Source: Bacilli bacterium (GTDB lineage Bacteria > Bacillota_I > Bacilli_A > ML615J-28 > CAG-698). Taken from it: a DNA stretch of 8,824 nt. The stretch's first letter is position 1; every line of letters begins with the position of its first letter. The stretch lies in contig JAQUUM010000041.1 of assembly GCA_028693885.1 (NCBI GenBank), forward strand, positions 1-8,824, in the 5' to 3' direction. Under the pieces are notes generated by a model. The model saw only the letters and a list, made by a program, of their open reading frames with translations. It did no database searches and was not told the origin of the DNA. Made by a program: the position numbers and the translations under genes. This document shows, piece after piece, positions 1 through 6,618 of the stretch.

Positions 1-740
1 TTTAATGAAGCAGGAATCCCAATTTTTATTATTGATAAAACTGTGTCTTTCTTGATAAAAAACCTCTTCAAATCTATAGATAAAACTGTCTTCCCCTTTA
101 ATAAATATATAATACAATAAATTACACTGCATACATTTCCAATTACAGTTGCAATAGCTGCCCCTTTTATTCCTAATGATAAATTTAAAATTAATATAGG
201 GTCAAGTATAATATTAACAACAGCCCCTATTAATAACCCAATCATTACATTAGCAGTGGCCCCTTCTGCTCTTAATATATGTCCTAAACAGTATTGCATA
301 ACTATACTTACTGCTCCATAAACTAATACAAGATAATACTCTCTAGCAAATCCGTGTGTATCTAAACTAGTACCTAAAAGCTTCAAAATAGGTTCTCTAA
401 AGCCAAATAATATAATTGTTAAAATAATACTAAACAAAATACATGTATAAAAACAAAACACAGAAACATTTTTTGCTTGATCAACTTGTTTTTTACCTAA
501 GAGTCTTGAAATATAAGTCCCCCCACCAATACCAAAAATGCCTCCAACTGCCATCATAGTATAAAAAAATGGCATAACAAGTGAAACTGCAGCAACTTGG
601 AAAGTATCACCAGTTTGACCAATAAAAAAGGCATCTACTAAATTATAGACAACAGTAATAAGCATACCTAATATAGTAGGTATAGCTAATGTTAAAATTG
701 CTTTTGGAATAGGATAATCTTCAAATATTTTTTTTCTCAT
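1..740 (-). CDS. MATE family efflux transporter, N-terminal part (gene runs off left edge)
   Basis: About 246 codons are present from ATG at 740 down to the window edge without a stop; the C-terminal half lies outside. The protein starts MRKKIFEDYPIPKAILTLAIP and contains alternating hydrophobic segments. Features typical of the MATE (multi antimicrobial extrusion) family are visible: TILGMLITVVYNLVDAFFIG near residues 22-41, the glycine-rich GIFGIGGGTYISRLLGKK near 66-83, an LRAEG element near 163 and NIILDPILI near 181. MATE proteins are 12-TM, Na+- or H+-driven exporters of cationic drugs and metabolites in the cytoplasmic membrane; the substrate here cannot be inferred. A GGGGAAG stretch lies just upstream of the ATG, a modest ribosome binding site. 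It follows the kinase gene on the same strand but is separated from it by a terminator and its own promoter, so it is probably a separate transcription unit. Confidence 0.9.
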   Translation of the reverse strand, partial: MRKKIFEDYPIPKAILTLAIPTILGMLITVVYNLVDAFFIGQTGDTFQVAAVSLVMPFFYTMMAVGGIFGIGGGTYISRLLGKKQVDQAKNVSVFCFYTCILFSIILTIILFGFREPILKLLGTSLDTHGFAREYYLVLVYGAVSIVMQYCLGHILRAEGATANVMIGLLIGAVVNIILDPILILNLSLGIKGAAIATVIGNVCSVIYCIIYLLKGKTVLSIDLKRFFIKKDTVLSIIKIGIPASL

Positions 741-765
741 AACTTCCCCACTTTTAACCTTTGTA

Positions 766-794
766 ATTATATCACAACTTTTCTAGAAATTAAA
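766..794 (-). promoter_or_regulatory. Candidate promoter of the MATE gene
   Basis: On the minus strand there is a perfect extended -10, TGATATAAT (766-774). A weak -35-like TTTAAT (789-794) lies 17 bp upstream. It sits between the preceding terminator and the MATE start and overlaps the terminator's U-tract. Assigned from motif and position only. Confidence 0.5.
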
Positions 795-825
795 CAAAAA
801 CAAAACAGATTTACTGTTTTGTTTT
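791..825 (-). terminator. Intrinsic terminator after the sensor kinase gene
   Basis: A perfect 12-bp stem (797-808 with 814-825, core CAAAACAG / CTGTTTTG) encloses a 5-nt loop. Read on the minus strand it is followed by a T-rich run (TTTTTGTTTA). It lies 17 bp beyond the kinase stop codon and should end the transporter/regulator/kinase transcript. Confidence 0.8.
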
Positions 826-842
826 AAAAAAATTTATAAATT

Positions 843-2489
843 TTATTTTAAGTTACATTTGTTTTTATAAAAAAGTATTTCAAATTTAGTACCTTTATTA
901 ACTTCACTTTTTAAATTTATTTTCCAACCTGCTTTTTGAGCTAATTTTTTTACAATCGCAAGTCCTAAACCAAAACCACCTTCCACACCATTGTGAGATT
1001 TATCAACAGTATAGAATCTATCAAAAATTCTATCCATATTTTCTTTTGAAATACCAATTCCTGTATCCTCTACAACTATTTTAGGAACTTCCTTTTTACT
1101 TATTTCAATATACAATTTACCACCTTGTTTATTATATCTAATAGCATTAGAAATCAAGTTACTAAAAATTTCTACTATCCTCTCTTGTCTACTTTCAATA
1201 AAAACATCTTCTTCTATGTTTACATTCAAATCGATATTTTTTTCCTTTATAAGTGGTTCCATTGATGAAATTGTTTTTTTAGCAATTTCTGAAATATTTA
1301 TATCATAACTAGGTAACTCATCATTATCAATAGCACTATAATTAATGATACTAGCAATCAGATTTTTTAGTCTATCACTTTGGGTCAATATAGTTTGCGC
1401 TGCACTATTAATATTTGTTTTTGGGAGTTGACCAGTTAATATTAATTCAGCAAACCCTCTTATACTTGTTAAAGGGGTGTTCATTTCATGTGTTACATTT
1501 GAAATAAACTCATTTTTTGACTTTTCTGCTTTCCTTATTAAAGTTACATCTGTAATTAATAATATTGAAAACTCTTTTGAAAAAGAAAAAGAAAAGGCAT
1601 ATTCGTTATCTTCAATGACTCTATAGAAAACATTGTTTTCTTTTTTAATAATTGCTCTATTTATTTCATCATCATCAAGTAAATACATAATGTAAACATC
1701 TTTTTCGTAATGTTTAAGCAGTTTTGAAGCAGTTTTATTTATATAAATAACATCACTAAAAGATTTAAATATAAGAATTCCATTTTCCATGCTATCTAAA
1801 ACAATTGCAGTTATCTTTAAATTTTCCTCAAAATCCTTAAATTTTTCTTCAATTCTTTTTTTATAGTTATTCATAACATTTGCTATATTAGTCATTTCGA
1901 AATATTTAGGCTCAACATTTTTGTCACTATTTCTAAAAGAATCAATTATATATTTTTGCACTATTCTTAGATTAGTATCTACTAATATATAACTAACAAA
2001 GAAATTAACAATTAACAAAAAAATTAAAAACCAAAGTATTGAAGGTATATAATTAATGAAATAAGCTAGAGGTGAAACCAGAGGGAAAGCAAATCTTATT
2101 AAAACAGTATCTTTAGTTTCACAATAAAATACCTTCTTAATCCTATCTGTAAGTGAAGCCCTTACAGAATTACCCACACCAAAGTTAAGCGCTTCACTTA
2201 TCTCTTCAAATTGACTTAAATCGCCAGAAATGTCTGGATTACTGCTACCAATTACAAAGCCACTCAAATCTAAAAAAGTCACTTCAACCCCATCTAAGCT
2301 ATTAGATAATTCTAAAGCTCCTTGGTTATCTAAACTAATAGAAGAATCATACAAATTTATATATATCGCTAAATTATGTTCAATAATTTCTATATCGCTA
2401 TTATAGTTTTTATGAGAAAAAATCAAACTAAGAGCAATAGTAACTATTAAAGATGTTCCCATTAATAAAAATAATATATTTTTTCTCAT
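843..2489 (-). CDS. Membrane sensor histidine kinase, PhoR-like
   Basis: This is a 548-residue two-component sensor. Visible order: TM1 (about 4-24), an extracytoplasmic sensor domain of roughly 120 residues, TM2 (about 148-170), a HAMP-like/linker region, a PAS-like domain (about 226-316, LDSMENGILIF, typical of PhoR), HisKA with the phospho-acceptor His334 in FISNVTHEMNTPLTS, and HATPase_c with N box NLISNAIRYN, G1 box EDTGIGI, F box FDRFYTV and G2 box GFGLGLAIVK. All catalytic boxes are intact. Start choice: the reading frame opens with GTG at 2498, but that GTG is part of an AGGTGA ribosome binding site placed 6 nt before ATG at 2489, so I start at the ATG. The response-regulator stop TAG (2499-2501) runs straight into that ribosome binding site, so translation is probably coupled. 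The ligand is not shown by the sequence; the Na/Pi transporter upstream suggests phosphate status. It could instead sense an envelope signal. Confidence 0.93.
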   Translation of the reverse strand: MRKNILFLLMGTSLIVTIALSLIFSHKNYNSDIEIIEHNLAIYINLYDSSISLDNQGALELSNSLDGVEVTFLDLSGFVIGSSNPDISGDLSQFEEISEALNFGVGNSVRASLTDRIKKVFYCETKDTVLIRFAFPLVSPLAYFINYIPSILWFLIFLLIVNFFVSYILVDTNLRIVQKYIIDSFRNSDKNVEPKYFEMTNIANVMNNYKKRIEEKFKDFEENLKITAIVLDSMENGILIFKSFSDVIYINKTASKLLKHYEKDVYIMYLLDDDEINRAIIKKENNVFYRVIEDNEYAFSFSFSKEFSILLITDVTLIRKAEKSKNEFISNVTHEMNTPLTSIRGFAELILTGQLPKTNINSAAQTILTQSDRLKNLIASIINYSAIDNDELPSYDINISEIAKKTISSMEPLIKEKNIDLNVNIEEDVFIESRQERIVEIFSNLISNAIRYNKQGGKLYIEISKKEVPKIVVEDTGIGISKENMDRIFDRFYTVDKSHNGVEGGFGLGLAIVKKLAQKAGWKINLKSEVNKGTKFEILFYKNKCNLK

Positions 2490-2498
2490 ATCTTTCAC

Positions 2499-3149
2499 CT
2501 ATTTTATATTAAACTTATAACCTACGCTAAAAACAGTTTCAAAATAATCAATTCCAATTTTTCTTAGTCTTGCTATATGATTGTCTACAGTTCTAGTTTC
2601 GCCTTCATTATATCCCCAAACTGCAGTCAGAATTTGTTCTCTGGACAATACTTTCCCTTCGTTTGTAATAAAATATTTTAACAACTGAAACTCTTTATTG
2701 TTCAAATCAATCTTTTTATCCTTTATAAACACAGTCATGCTATCCTCATATATAACAATATCTCCAGCACTCAAAATTTTAGTATTTGTTTGTCTTAAAG
2801 CTACATTAACCCTAGCAGCCAGCTCTAAAACTCCAAATGGTTTAGAAATATAATCATCAGCTCCTGCATTAAGTCCTTTTACCTTATCTATTTCTTGAGA
2901 AAGTGCACTAAGCATTATACAATAAACACTAGGGTTAACTTTTTTTATTTTCTTTAATACATCTAATCCATTTCCATCAGGAAGCATTATATCTAACAAA
3001 GCAACTTTAGGGTTTTCGTTTTCAAAAGCTATTAAAAAATCTTTTGTACTATAAAAACATGCAATAGAAATGTTTGCCATTTCTAATGCACATTTTACTA
3101 AATCACATATACTTTTATCATCTTCTAATAAATATACTTGTGTACTCAT
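2499..3149 (-). CDS. OmpR/PhoB-family response regulator
   Basis: This 216-residue protein has a receiver domain (1-115) followed by a winged-helix DNA-binding domain (about 126-216). The acidic pocket E9-D10-D11, phospho-acceptor Asp53 (LLDIMLPDGNG), Ser81 and Lys103 (ISKPF) are all present, so it should be phosphorylatable. The C-terminus carries the expected EFQLLKYF, VLSREQIL and TVDNHIARLRKI recognition-helix motifs. The open frame extends to 3170 with an upstream ATG, but an AAGGAG ribosome binding site lies 5 nt before ATG 3149, giving MSTQVYLLEDD, the normal start of receiver domains. It is most likely the partner of the kinase encoded directly downstream, 9 bp between stop and kinase ATG. 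With the Na/Pi transporter as neighbour it probably acts as PhoP/PhoB; that role is inferred from context, since paralogues of this family share the same motifs. Confidence 0.93.
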   Translation of the reverse strand: MSTQVYLLEDDKSICDLVKCALEMANISIACFYSTKDFLIAFENENPKVALLDIMLPDGNGLDVLKKIKKVNPSVYCIMLSALSQEIDKVKGLNAGADDYISKPFGVLELAARVNVALRQTNTKILSAGDIVIYEDSMTVFIKDKKIDLNNKEFQLLKYFITNEGKVLSREQILTAVWGYNEGETRTVDNHIARLRKIGIDYFETVFSVGYKFNIK

Positions 3150-3170
3150 ATTATCTCCTTGAACAAGCAT

Positions 3171-3179
3171 ATTATAACA
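3171..3179 (-). promoter_or_regulatory. Candidate internal promoter for the regulator/kinase pair
   Basis: An extended -10, TGTTATAAT, lies on the minus strand in the 34-bp gap after the transporter stop, with no good -35. No terminator separates transporter and regulator, so this would add to readthrough from the transporter promoter. Such a motif can occur by chance in DNA this AT-rich. Confidence 0.4.
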
Positions 3180-3204
3180 TATTTAATTATATAAATAAAG
3201 CCAT

Positions 3205-4836
3205 CTATTTTGTTTCTTCTTTTATCGAATAAGCTACATAAGTTAGATGGTCTGCAACTCTTTCAAGATTACTCACTAAATTAATAAAAACTCCACTACT
3301 TCTTGCATTACATTTCCCATCATTCAATCTTTTTATATGGCTATCAATTAATTCTTTTCGCATCTTATCAATTTTGTCTTCCATTTTATCAACTTTTTGA
3401 AGCCTATCAAAATTTTGAGTCATAAAAATAGCCGTTGATTCTAGATATAATTCTTTAACTTGACAATACATCTCACTAATTGATTCCATTACTGAATCAG
3501 AAAAATCTAAATCCTGACTAATTACAGCATTTGTGTACTTAATAACATTATCAGCGACTTCATTTATACGTAAGATATCTGCAATCACATGATATAATTT
3601 AGAAAGAGTAATTTCATCATTATAAGAAAGATTGTTTGTAGAAACTTTCACTAGATAGTCTGTGATTTGTCTATTCATAATGTTTGCTTCGTCGATTATT
3701 TCTCTAACTGTCTTTTCATTGTCACTATTTTTTTGGTAGAACATTTCTAAAGCCATTTCTAAAGCTTTAATCGAAGTATCACCCATTCTAACTACTTCTT
3801 TTGTTAATTGTGCAATTGCTACTGTAGGAGTATTTAGAATTCTTGAATCCATATAAGTAATTTTAATATCTTCCGGAATTTTTTTATCCCTCACAATTAA
3901 TTTCGAAAGTTTTACAAAAAAACTTGTAAAAGGAAGAAAAATTAAAACACAGGTAACATTAAAGAATGTATGAAACATTGCAATTTGTGTTCCAGGTTGT
4001 CCAAACCAAGAATTAAAAGTATTATCCATAAATCCTTTCCACAATAGCAAAGGTAAAAAGAACAAAATAGATCCAAAAACATTAAACATCAAGTGTATCA
4101 TACTAGCTCTTTTAGCGTTTGTGGTTGCACCTAAAGAAGAGATTATCGCAGTAATACAAGTACCAATATTTGTACCTAAAACAACATATAAGATAGAATT
4201 CCCACCGCCTCCAATAACAATACCAGCACTCGCCATCGTTATTAGAATCGTTGTTACAGCTGATGAGCTTTGAACCAAAGCAGTAAATCCAGTCCCTATT
4301 AACAATAACACTATAGGATTAGTCACTACAGATAACGCATTTATAAAAACTTCGCTTTCTCTAAAAACGCTCATCGCACTTGACATAGTCTTCAGCCCTA
4401 AAAAAATTAATCCTAATCCTCCAAAAACTAATCCTAAAGTTTTAGTTTTATCTTTTTTAGAAATCATATTCATAAAGATTCCAATAAATGCCAAGATAAC
4501 AGCAAATTTAACAAAATCAAAAGCTTCTAAAGCAACAATTTGAGCGGTAATAGTAGTACCTATATTCGCTCCCATGATTATTGTAGTCGCTTGAAATAAT
4601 GACATAATATTGGCATTTACAAACCCAACTACCATTACAGTTGTAGCGGAAGAACTCTGTACAATTGCAGTAGTTGTCATACCAACGCCCACACCAACTA
4701 ATTTACTTTTAGAAGTTTTATTAAATAGTTGTCTTAACTTTTTCGTAGCTAATTTTTCAGTATTTTCTGATAAAACTTTAAAACCAATTAAAAAAGCACC
4801 CAATCCACCCAACAAAAACACTATTGAATCAAACAT
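3205..4836 (-). CDS. Na+/phosphate cotransporter family protein with C-terminal PhoU-like domain (NptA/YjbB type)
   Basis: This 543-residue membrane protein would import inorganic phosphate with Na+. The two inverted Na/Pi-cotransporter repeats are both complete: QSSSA at 60-64 followed by GANIGTTITA at 89-98, and QSSSA at 189-193 followed by GTNIGTCITA at 221-230. About eight or more hydrophobic segments cover residues 1-310. From about 335 the protein is a cytosolic helical PhoU-like domain with the metal-binding style motifs DILRINEVADN (420-430) and LERVADH (524-530). The start ATG is preceded by AAAGGAG at 6 nt spacing. It is the first gene before the response regulator (34-bp gap, no terminator), so all three are likely co-transcribed. 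A close family member could be a general anion/Na+ transporter, but the double QSSS signature strongly favours phosphate. Confidence 0.92.
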   Translation of the reverse strand: MFDSIVFLLGGLGAFLIGFKVLSENTEKLATKKLRQLFNKTSKSKLVGVGVGMTTTAIVQSSSATTVMVVGFVNANIMSLFQATTIIMGANIGTTITAQIVALEAFDFVKFAVILAFIGIFMNMISKKDKTKTLGLVFGGLGLIFLGLKTMSSAMSVFRESEVFINALSVVTNPIVLLLIGTGFTALVQSSSAVTTILITMASAGIVIGGGGNSILYVVLGTNIGTCITAIISSLGATTNAKRASMIHLMFNVFGSILFFLPLLLWKGFMDNTFNSWFGQPGTQIAMFHTFFNVTCVLIFLPFTSFFVKLSKLIVRDKKIPEDIKITYMDSRILNTPTVAIAQLTKEVVRMGDTSIKALEMALEMFYQKNSDNEKTVREIIDEANIMNRQITDYLVKVSTNNLSYNDEITLSKLYHVIADILRINEVADNVIKYTNAVISQDLDFSDSVMESISEMYCQVKELYLESTAIFMTQNFDRLQKVDKMEDKIDKMRKELIDSHIKRLNDGKCNARSSGVFINLVSNLERVADHLTYVAYSIKEETK

Positions 4837-4860
4837 ATCATTCTCCTTTAAATCAAAGAA

Positions 4861-4866
4861 ATTATA
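4861..4866 (-). promoter_or_regulatory. Candidate -10 element of the Na/Pi transporter promoter
   Basis: A consensus TATAAT lies 24 bp before the transporter start on the minus strand. It has no recognisable -35 at 17 bp. A start site about 7 nt downstream (near 4854) would leave a short leader with the AAAGGAG ribosome binding site. Lack of a -35 fits an activator-dependent promoter (see the repeats at 4876-4914). Confidence 0.45.
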
Positions 4867-4875
4867 CTATTAAAA

Positions 4876-4914
4876 TGTATAATTTTACTTTTTAAATTGT
4901 AAAATTTTTGTAAA
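4876..4914 (-). promoter_or_regulatory. Candidate Pho-box: TTTACA-type repeats at 11-bp spacing
   Basis: On the minus strand TTTACA (4909-4914), TTTACA (4898-4903), a degenerate AAAAGT (4887-4892) and TATACA (4876-4881) fall on an exact 11-bp period. The first two sit inside an identical 9-mer ATTTTACAA. Bacillus PhoP binds direct TT(A/T/C)ACA repeats with about 11-bp period just upstream of activated promoters. Relative to the putative start near 4854 the array covers about -22 to -60, the expected position. One of four units does not match and the DNA is AT-rich, so this is a candidate only. Confidence 0.45.
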
Positions 4915-4946
4915 ATAAAAACGACTTCAATTAAGGAGTCGTTTTT
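4909..4946 (-). terminator. Intrinsic terminator of the trx-prx-dfx operon
   Basis: A 12-bp stem (4917-4928 with 4935-4946, one G-U pair, core ACGACT / AGTCGT) closes a 6-nt loop. On the minus strand it is followed by TTTTTATTTTA. It begins 7 bp after the desulfoferrodoxin stop. Its U-tract touches the start of the candidate Pho box of the next transcription unit. Confidence 0.85.
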
Positions 4947-4952
4947 ATATAA

Positions 4953-5339
4953 TTATTTAACTTCAGTTTTCCACAATCCATGTATATTACAATATGCAAA
5001 AACTGCTATAACTTTATCATTTGTAATCGAAAAATCCATTTTTGGCTCATCGCCTACATTAAAACACTTTCTTTGACCACCTTTTTCAGTTTGAACATAT
5101 ACCCATTCAATATAATGTTCTTTAACCATCGGATGTGCAACACTACCAATTTCAACATGGACTTCATTACCTTTAACAGTTACAACAGGTATATGTTTTT
5201 CATAAGCTGCATCAACTGTATTAGCTACTATTTCTGTCATTTCTTCTCCACAACAAATAGTTGGTGTCCCAGGATCTTTAATCATACCAATAATTTTACC
5301 ACAAATTGCACAATAATAGAATTTTTGTTCTTTACACAT
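4953..5339 (-). CDS. dfx: Desulfoferrodoxin (2Fe-superoxide reductase)
   Basis: This 128-residue cytosolic protein would reduce superoxide to hydrogen peroxide without releasing oxygen, the usual superoxide defence of anaerobes. The N-terminal desulforedoxin-like domain has all four iron ligands (Cys10, Cys13, Cys29, Cys30; CAIC and TICC). The catalytic domain has the full His4Cys site: His49 in YEKHIPV, including the conserved Glu47-Lys48, His69 in VAHPM, His75 in EHYIEW, Cys117 and His120 in AYCNIHG. Length and spacing match classical desulfoferrodoxins of about 126 residues, so both iron centres should be functional. AGGAGG lies 7 nt before the ATG. It is the last gene of the operon, starting 11 bp after the peroxiredoxin stop, whose TAG overlaps this ribosome binding site. 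Electrons normally come from rubredoxin, which is not encoded here. Confidence 0.95.
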   Translation of the reverse strand: MCKEQKFYYCAICGKIIGMIKDPGTPTICCGEEMTEIVANTVDAAYEKHIPVVTVKGNEVHVEIGSVAHPMVKEHYIEWVYVQTEKGGQRKCFNVGDEPKMDFSITNDKVIAVFAYCNIHGLWKTEVK

Positions 5340-5350
5340 ATTTTATCCTC

Positions 5351-6028
5351 CTACTTCTTTTCTCTCTTAAAACACATAAACCAATCTAAGCAATATACAT
5401 CATCACTCTTTTTTTCCATTCTTTCTTTTGCAGTACCACATGAACCAGCAGTCGGTACTATCACATCTTCGCCTGGTCTCCAATCAGCAGGTGTTGCGAC
5501 TTTGTCTTTATCTGCCTTTTGCAAAGCTAAAATAATTCTTTTAATTTCATCAAAATTTCTTCCTGTAGAAAGCGGATAATATAAAATAGTTCTAATCTTT
5601 GAATCTGGGTCAATCACAAAAACTGCTCTTACAGCCTGAGTAGTTGATTGACTAGGTTGAACCATTCCGTATTTTGGGGATACATCCATTTTAATATCTT
5701 CAATCAACGGAAACTTAACTTCTATATTTTTCATACCTTTCCACTCTAAGTCTTGAATCTTTCTAAGCCACGCAATATGTGCATACAAAGAATCTACAGA
5801 TAAACCAATTAATTTAGTATTTAGTTTTTCAAAATCATCAGCCATACTTGCAAAAGTCATAAACTCAGTTGTACAAACTGGAGTGAAATCTGCAGGATGG
5901 GAAAATAAAATTACCCAATGCCCCTTATAATCATCTGGGAAATTGATAGTACCTTGAGTTGTAACTGCAGTAAAACTCGGTGCAGGATCACCAATCAAAG
6001 GCATACTTACTTGTTTTTGTTCATTCAT
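5351..6028 (-). CDS. Peroxiredoxin, Prx6-type (archaeal-like 2-Cys form)
   Basis: This 225-residue thiol peroxidase would reduce H2O2 and alkyl hydroperoxides in the cytosol. The active site PADFTPVCTTE holds the peroxidatic Cys52, with Thr49 (FTPVC) and the conserved Arg134 (AVRAVFVID). The long C-terminal arm, PADWRPGEDVIVP followed by YCLDWFMCFK, is that of the Prx6 subfamily; Cys213 and Cys219 have the C-x5-C spacing seen in archaeal 2-Cys Prx6 enzymes, where one acts as resolving cysteine. An additional Cys197 (GSCGTA) precedes them. A strong AAGGAGG site lies 8 nt before ATG 6028. It lies between thioredoxin (21-bp gap) and desulfoferrodoxin (11-bp gap) in one operon: it would remove the peroxide made by Dfx and be re-reduced by Trx. 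The reductant assignment is inferred from position. Confidence 0.94.
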   Translation of the reverse strand: MNEQKQVSMPLIGDPAPSFTAVTTQGTINFPDDYKGHWVILFSHPADFTPVCTTEFMTFASMADDFEKLNTKLIGLSVDSLYAHIAWLRKIQDLEWKGMKNIEVKFPLIEDIKMDVSPKYGMVQPSQSTTQAVRAVFVIDPDSKIRTILYYPLSTGRNFDEIKRIILALQKADKDKVATPADWRPGEDVIVPTAGSCGTAKERMEKKSDDVYCLDWFMCFKREKK

Positions 6029-6049
6029 CTTTCTTTCCTCCTTAATATA

Positions 6050-6361
6050 TTATTTAATCAAATCAAGAATAGCTTTTTCAGAAGTAAAACCGATTCTTGT
6101 TGTAAAAACCTTACCCTTCTTAAATATTATTAGTGTTGGTATACTCATAACTGAAAACTTTCCAGCTAAATCAGGACTTAAATCTACATTGACTTTAGCA
6201 ATTTTTACATTACTAGAAACTTCATTAGAGATCTTTTCTAAAATTGGAGCAACCATTTTGCATGGTCCACACCAGTCAGCATAAAAATCAACCAACACAG
6301 TTCCATCAAATTTTAAAACTTCACTTTCGAAGTTTTTTCCATCTACTTTCAATACGGACAT
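6050..6361 (-). CDS. trxA: Thioredoxin
   Basis: This is a 103-residue classical thioredoxin, the small cytosolic disulfide reductant. The active site DFYADWCGPCKM (Cys31, Cys34), the cis-proline loop SIPTLIIF (Pro75), and the Asp25-region buried acid are present, and length equals the family norm. The open frame extends upstream to 6394, but ATG 6361 (MSVLKVDGKNF) has AAGGAGG 8 nt before it, so the 11 extra residues are excluded. It is the first gene of the trx-prx-dfx operon and probably supplies electrons to the peroxiredoxin encoded next. A thioredoxin reductase is not present in the window. Promoter candidates lie in the divergent intergenic region shared with the cold shock gene. Confidence 0.95.
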   Translation of the reverse strand: MSVLKVDGKNFESEVLKFDGTVLVDFYADWCGPCKMVAPILEKISNEVSSNVKIAKVNVDLSPDLAGKFSVMSIPTLIIFKKGKVFTTRIGFTSEKAILDLIK

Positions 6362-6399
6362 TTTTCTTTCCTCCTTATAATTATATTTTTTCATTAACT

Positions 6400-6408
6400 A
6401 TTATAACA
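6400..6408 (-). promoter_or_regulatory. Candidate promoter of the trx operon (extended -10)
   Basis: A perfect extended -10, TGTTATAAT, on the minus strand lies about 40 bp before the trx start. No good -35 is visible, as is common for extended -10 promoters. Confidence 0.5.
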
Positions 6409-6418
6409 TACATCTATA

Positions 6419-6447
6419 ATTATACTATTTTATTTACAAAAAAACAA
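6419..6447 (-). promoter_or_regulatory. Second candidate promoter of the trx operon
   Basis: TATAAT (6419-6424) and TTGTTT (6442-6447) are separated by 17 bp on the minus strand, just upstream of the extended -10 at 6400. Either or both may be used. Confidence 0.4.
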
Positions 6448-6466
6448 GAAATATACATTAAATAGA

Positions 6467-6495
6467 TTGACATAGTTTAAAATTAGTGTTATACT
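6467..6495 (+). promoter_or_regulatory. Strong promoter of the cold shock gene
   Basis: A perfect -35 TTGACA (6467-6472), a 17-bp spacer and -10 TATACT (6490-6495) preceded by TG at 6487-6488 make this the best sigma-A type promoter in the window. Predicted transcription start is near 6502, giving a leader of about 117 nt before the cold shock ATG. Confidence 0.8.
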
Positions 6496-6524
6496 ATTAT
6501 TGTATTCTGAATGTTGTAAGTGAT

Positions 6525-6581
6525 CTCGCAAGTTATTGTAAGTCATTTTCGTTTAATGAGTTACATATTGCGAGTTTTTTT
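6525..6581 (+). terminator. Terminator-like hairpin in the cold shock gene leader (possible attenuator)
   Basis: CTCGCAA (6525-6531) pairs with TTGCGAG (6568-6574), and GTAAGTCATT (6538-6547) pairs with AATGAGTTAC (6555-6564) with one G-G mismatch, around the loop TTCGTTT. Seven T's (6575-6581) follow directly. It lies between the strong promoter and the cold shock start codon, so it should stop part of the transcripts, or define an RNA of about 80 nt, unless it is opened. Role inferred from structure and position. Confidence 0.65.
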
Positions 6582-6618
6582 ATACATTATGGAATATAAT
6601 ATAAAGCAGGAGGTCCTA

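Noticed and set aside
6376..6424. PerR/Fur-type box in the trx promoter region (TATAATTATA at 6376-6385 and 6415-6424)
   Set aside because: Only one half of a 7-1-7 PerR box matches in each case, and the motif is mostly explained by -10 elements in AT-rich DNA. Regulation by PerR remains plausible from gene content but is not shown.
4610..6465. Plus-strand open frames at 4610-4873, 4980-5579, 5918-6133 and 6244-6465
   Set aside because: They lie opposite genes with unmistakable families, have low-complexity Phe/Ser/Asn/Ile-rich translations and lack ribosome binding sites.
6520..6618. N-terminal extension of the cold shock protein from an ATG at 6520
   Set aside because: It overlaps the leader hairpin and lacks a ribosome binding site; the ATG at 6619 has GGAGG at good spacing and gives the normal 70-residue length.
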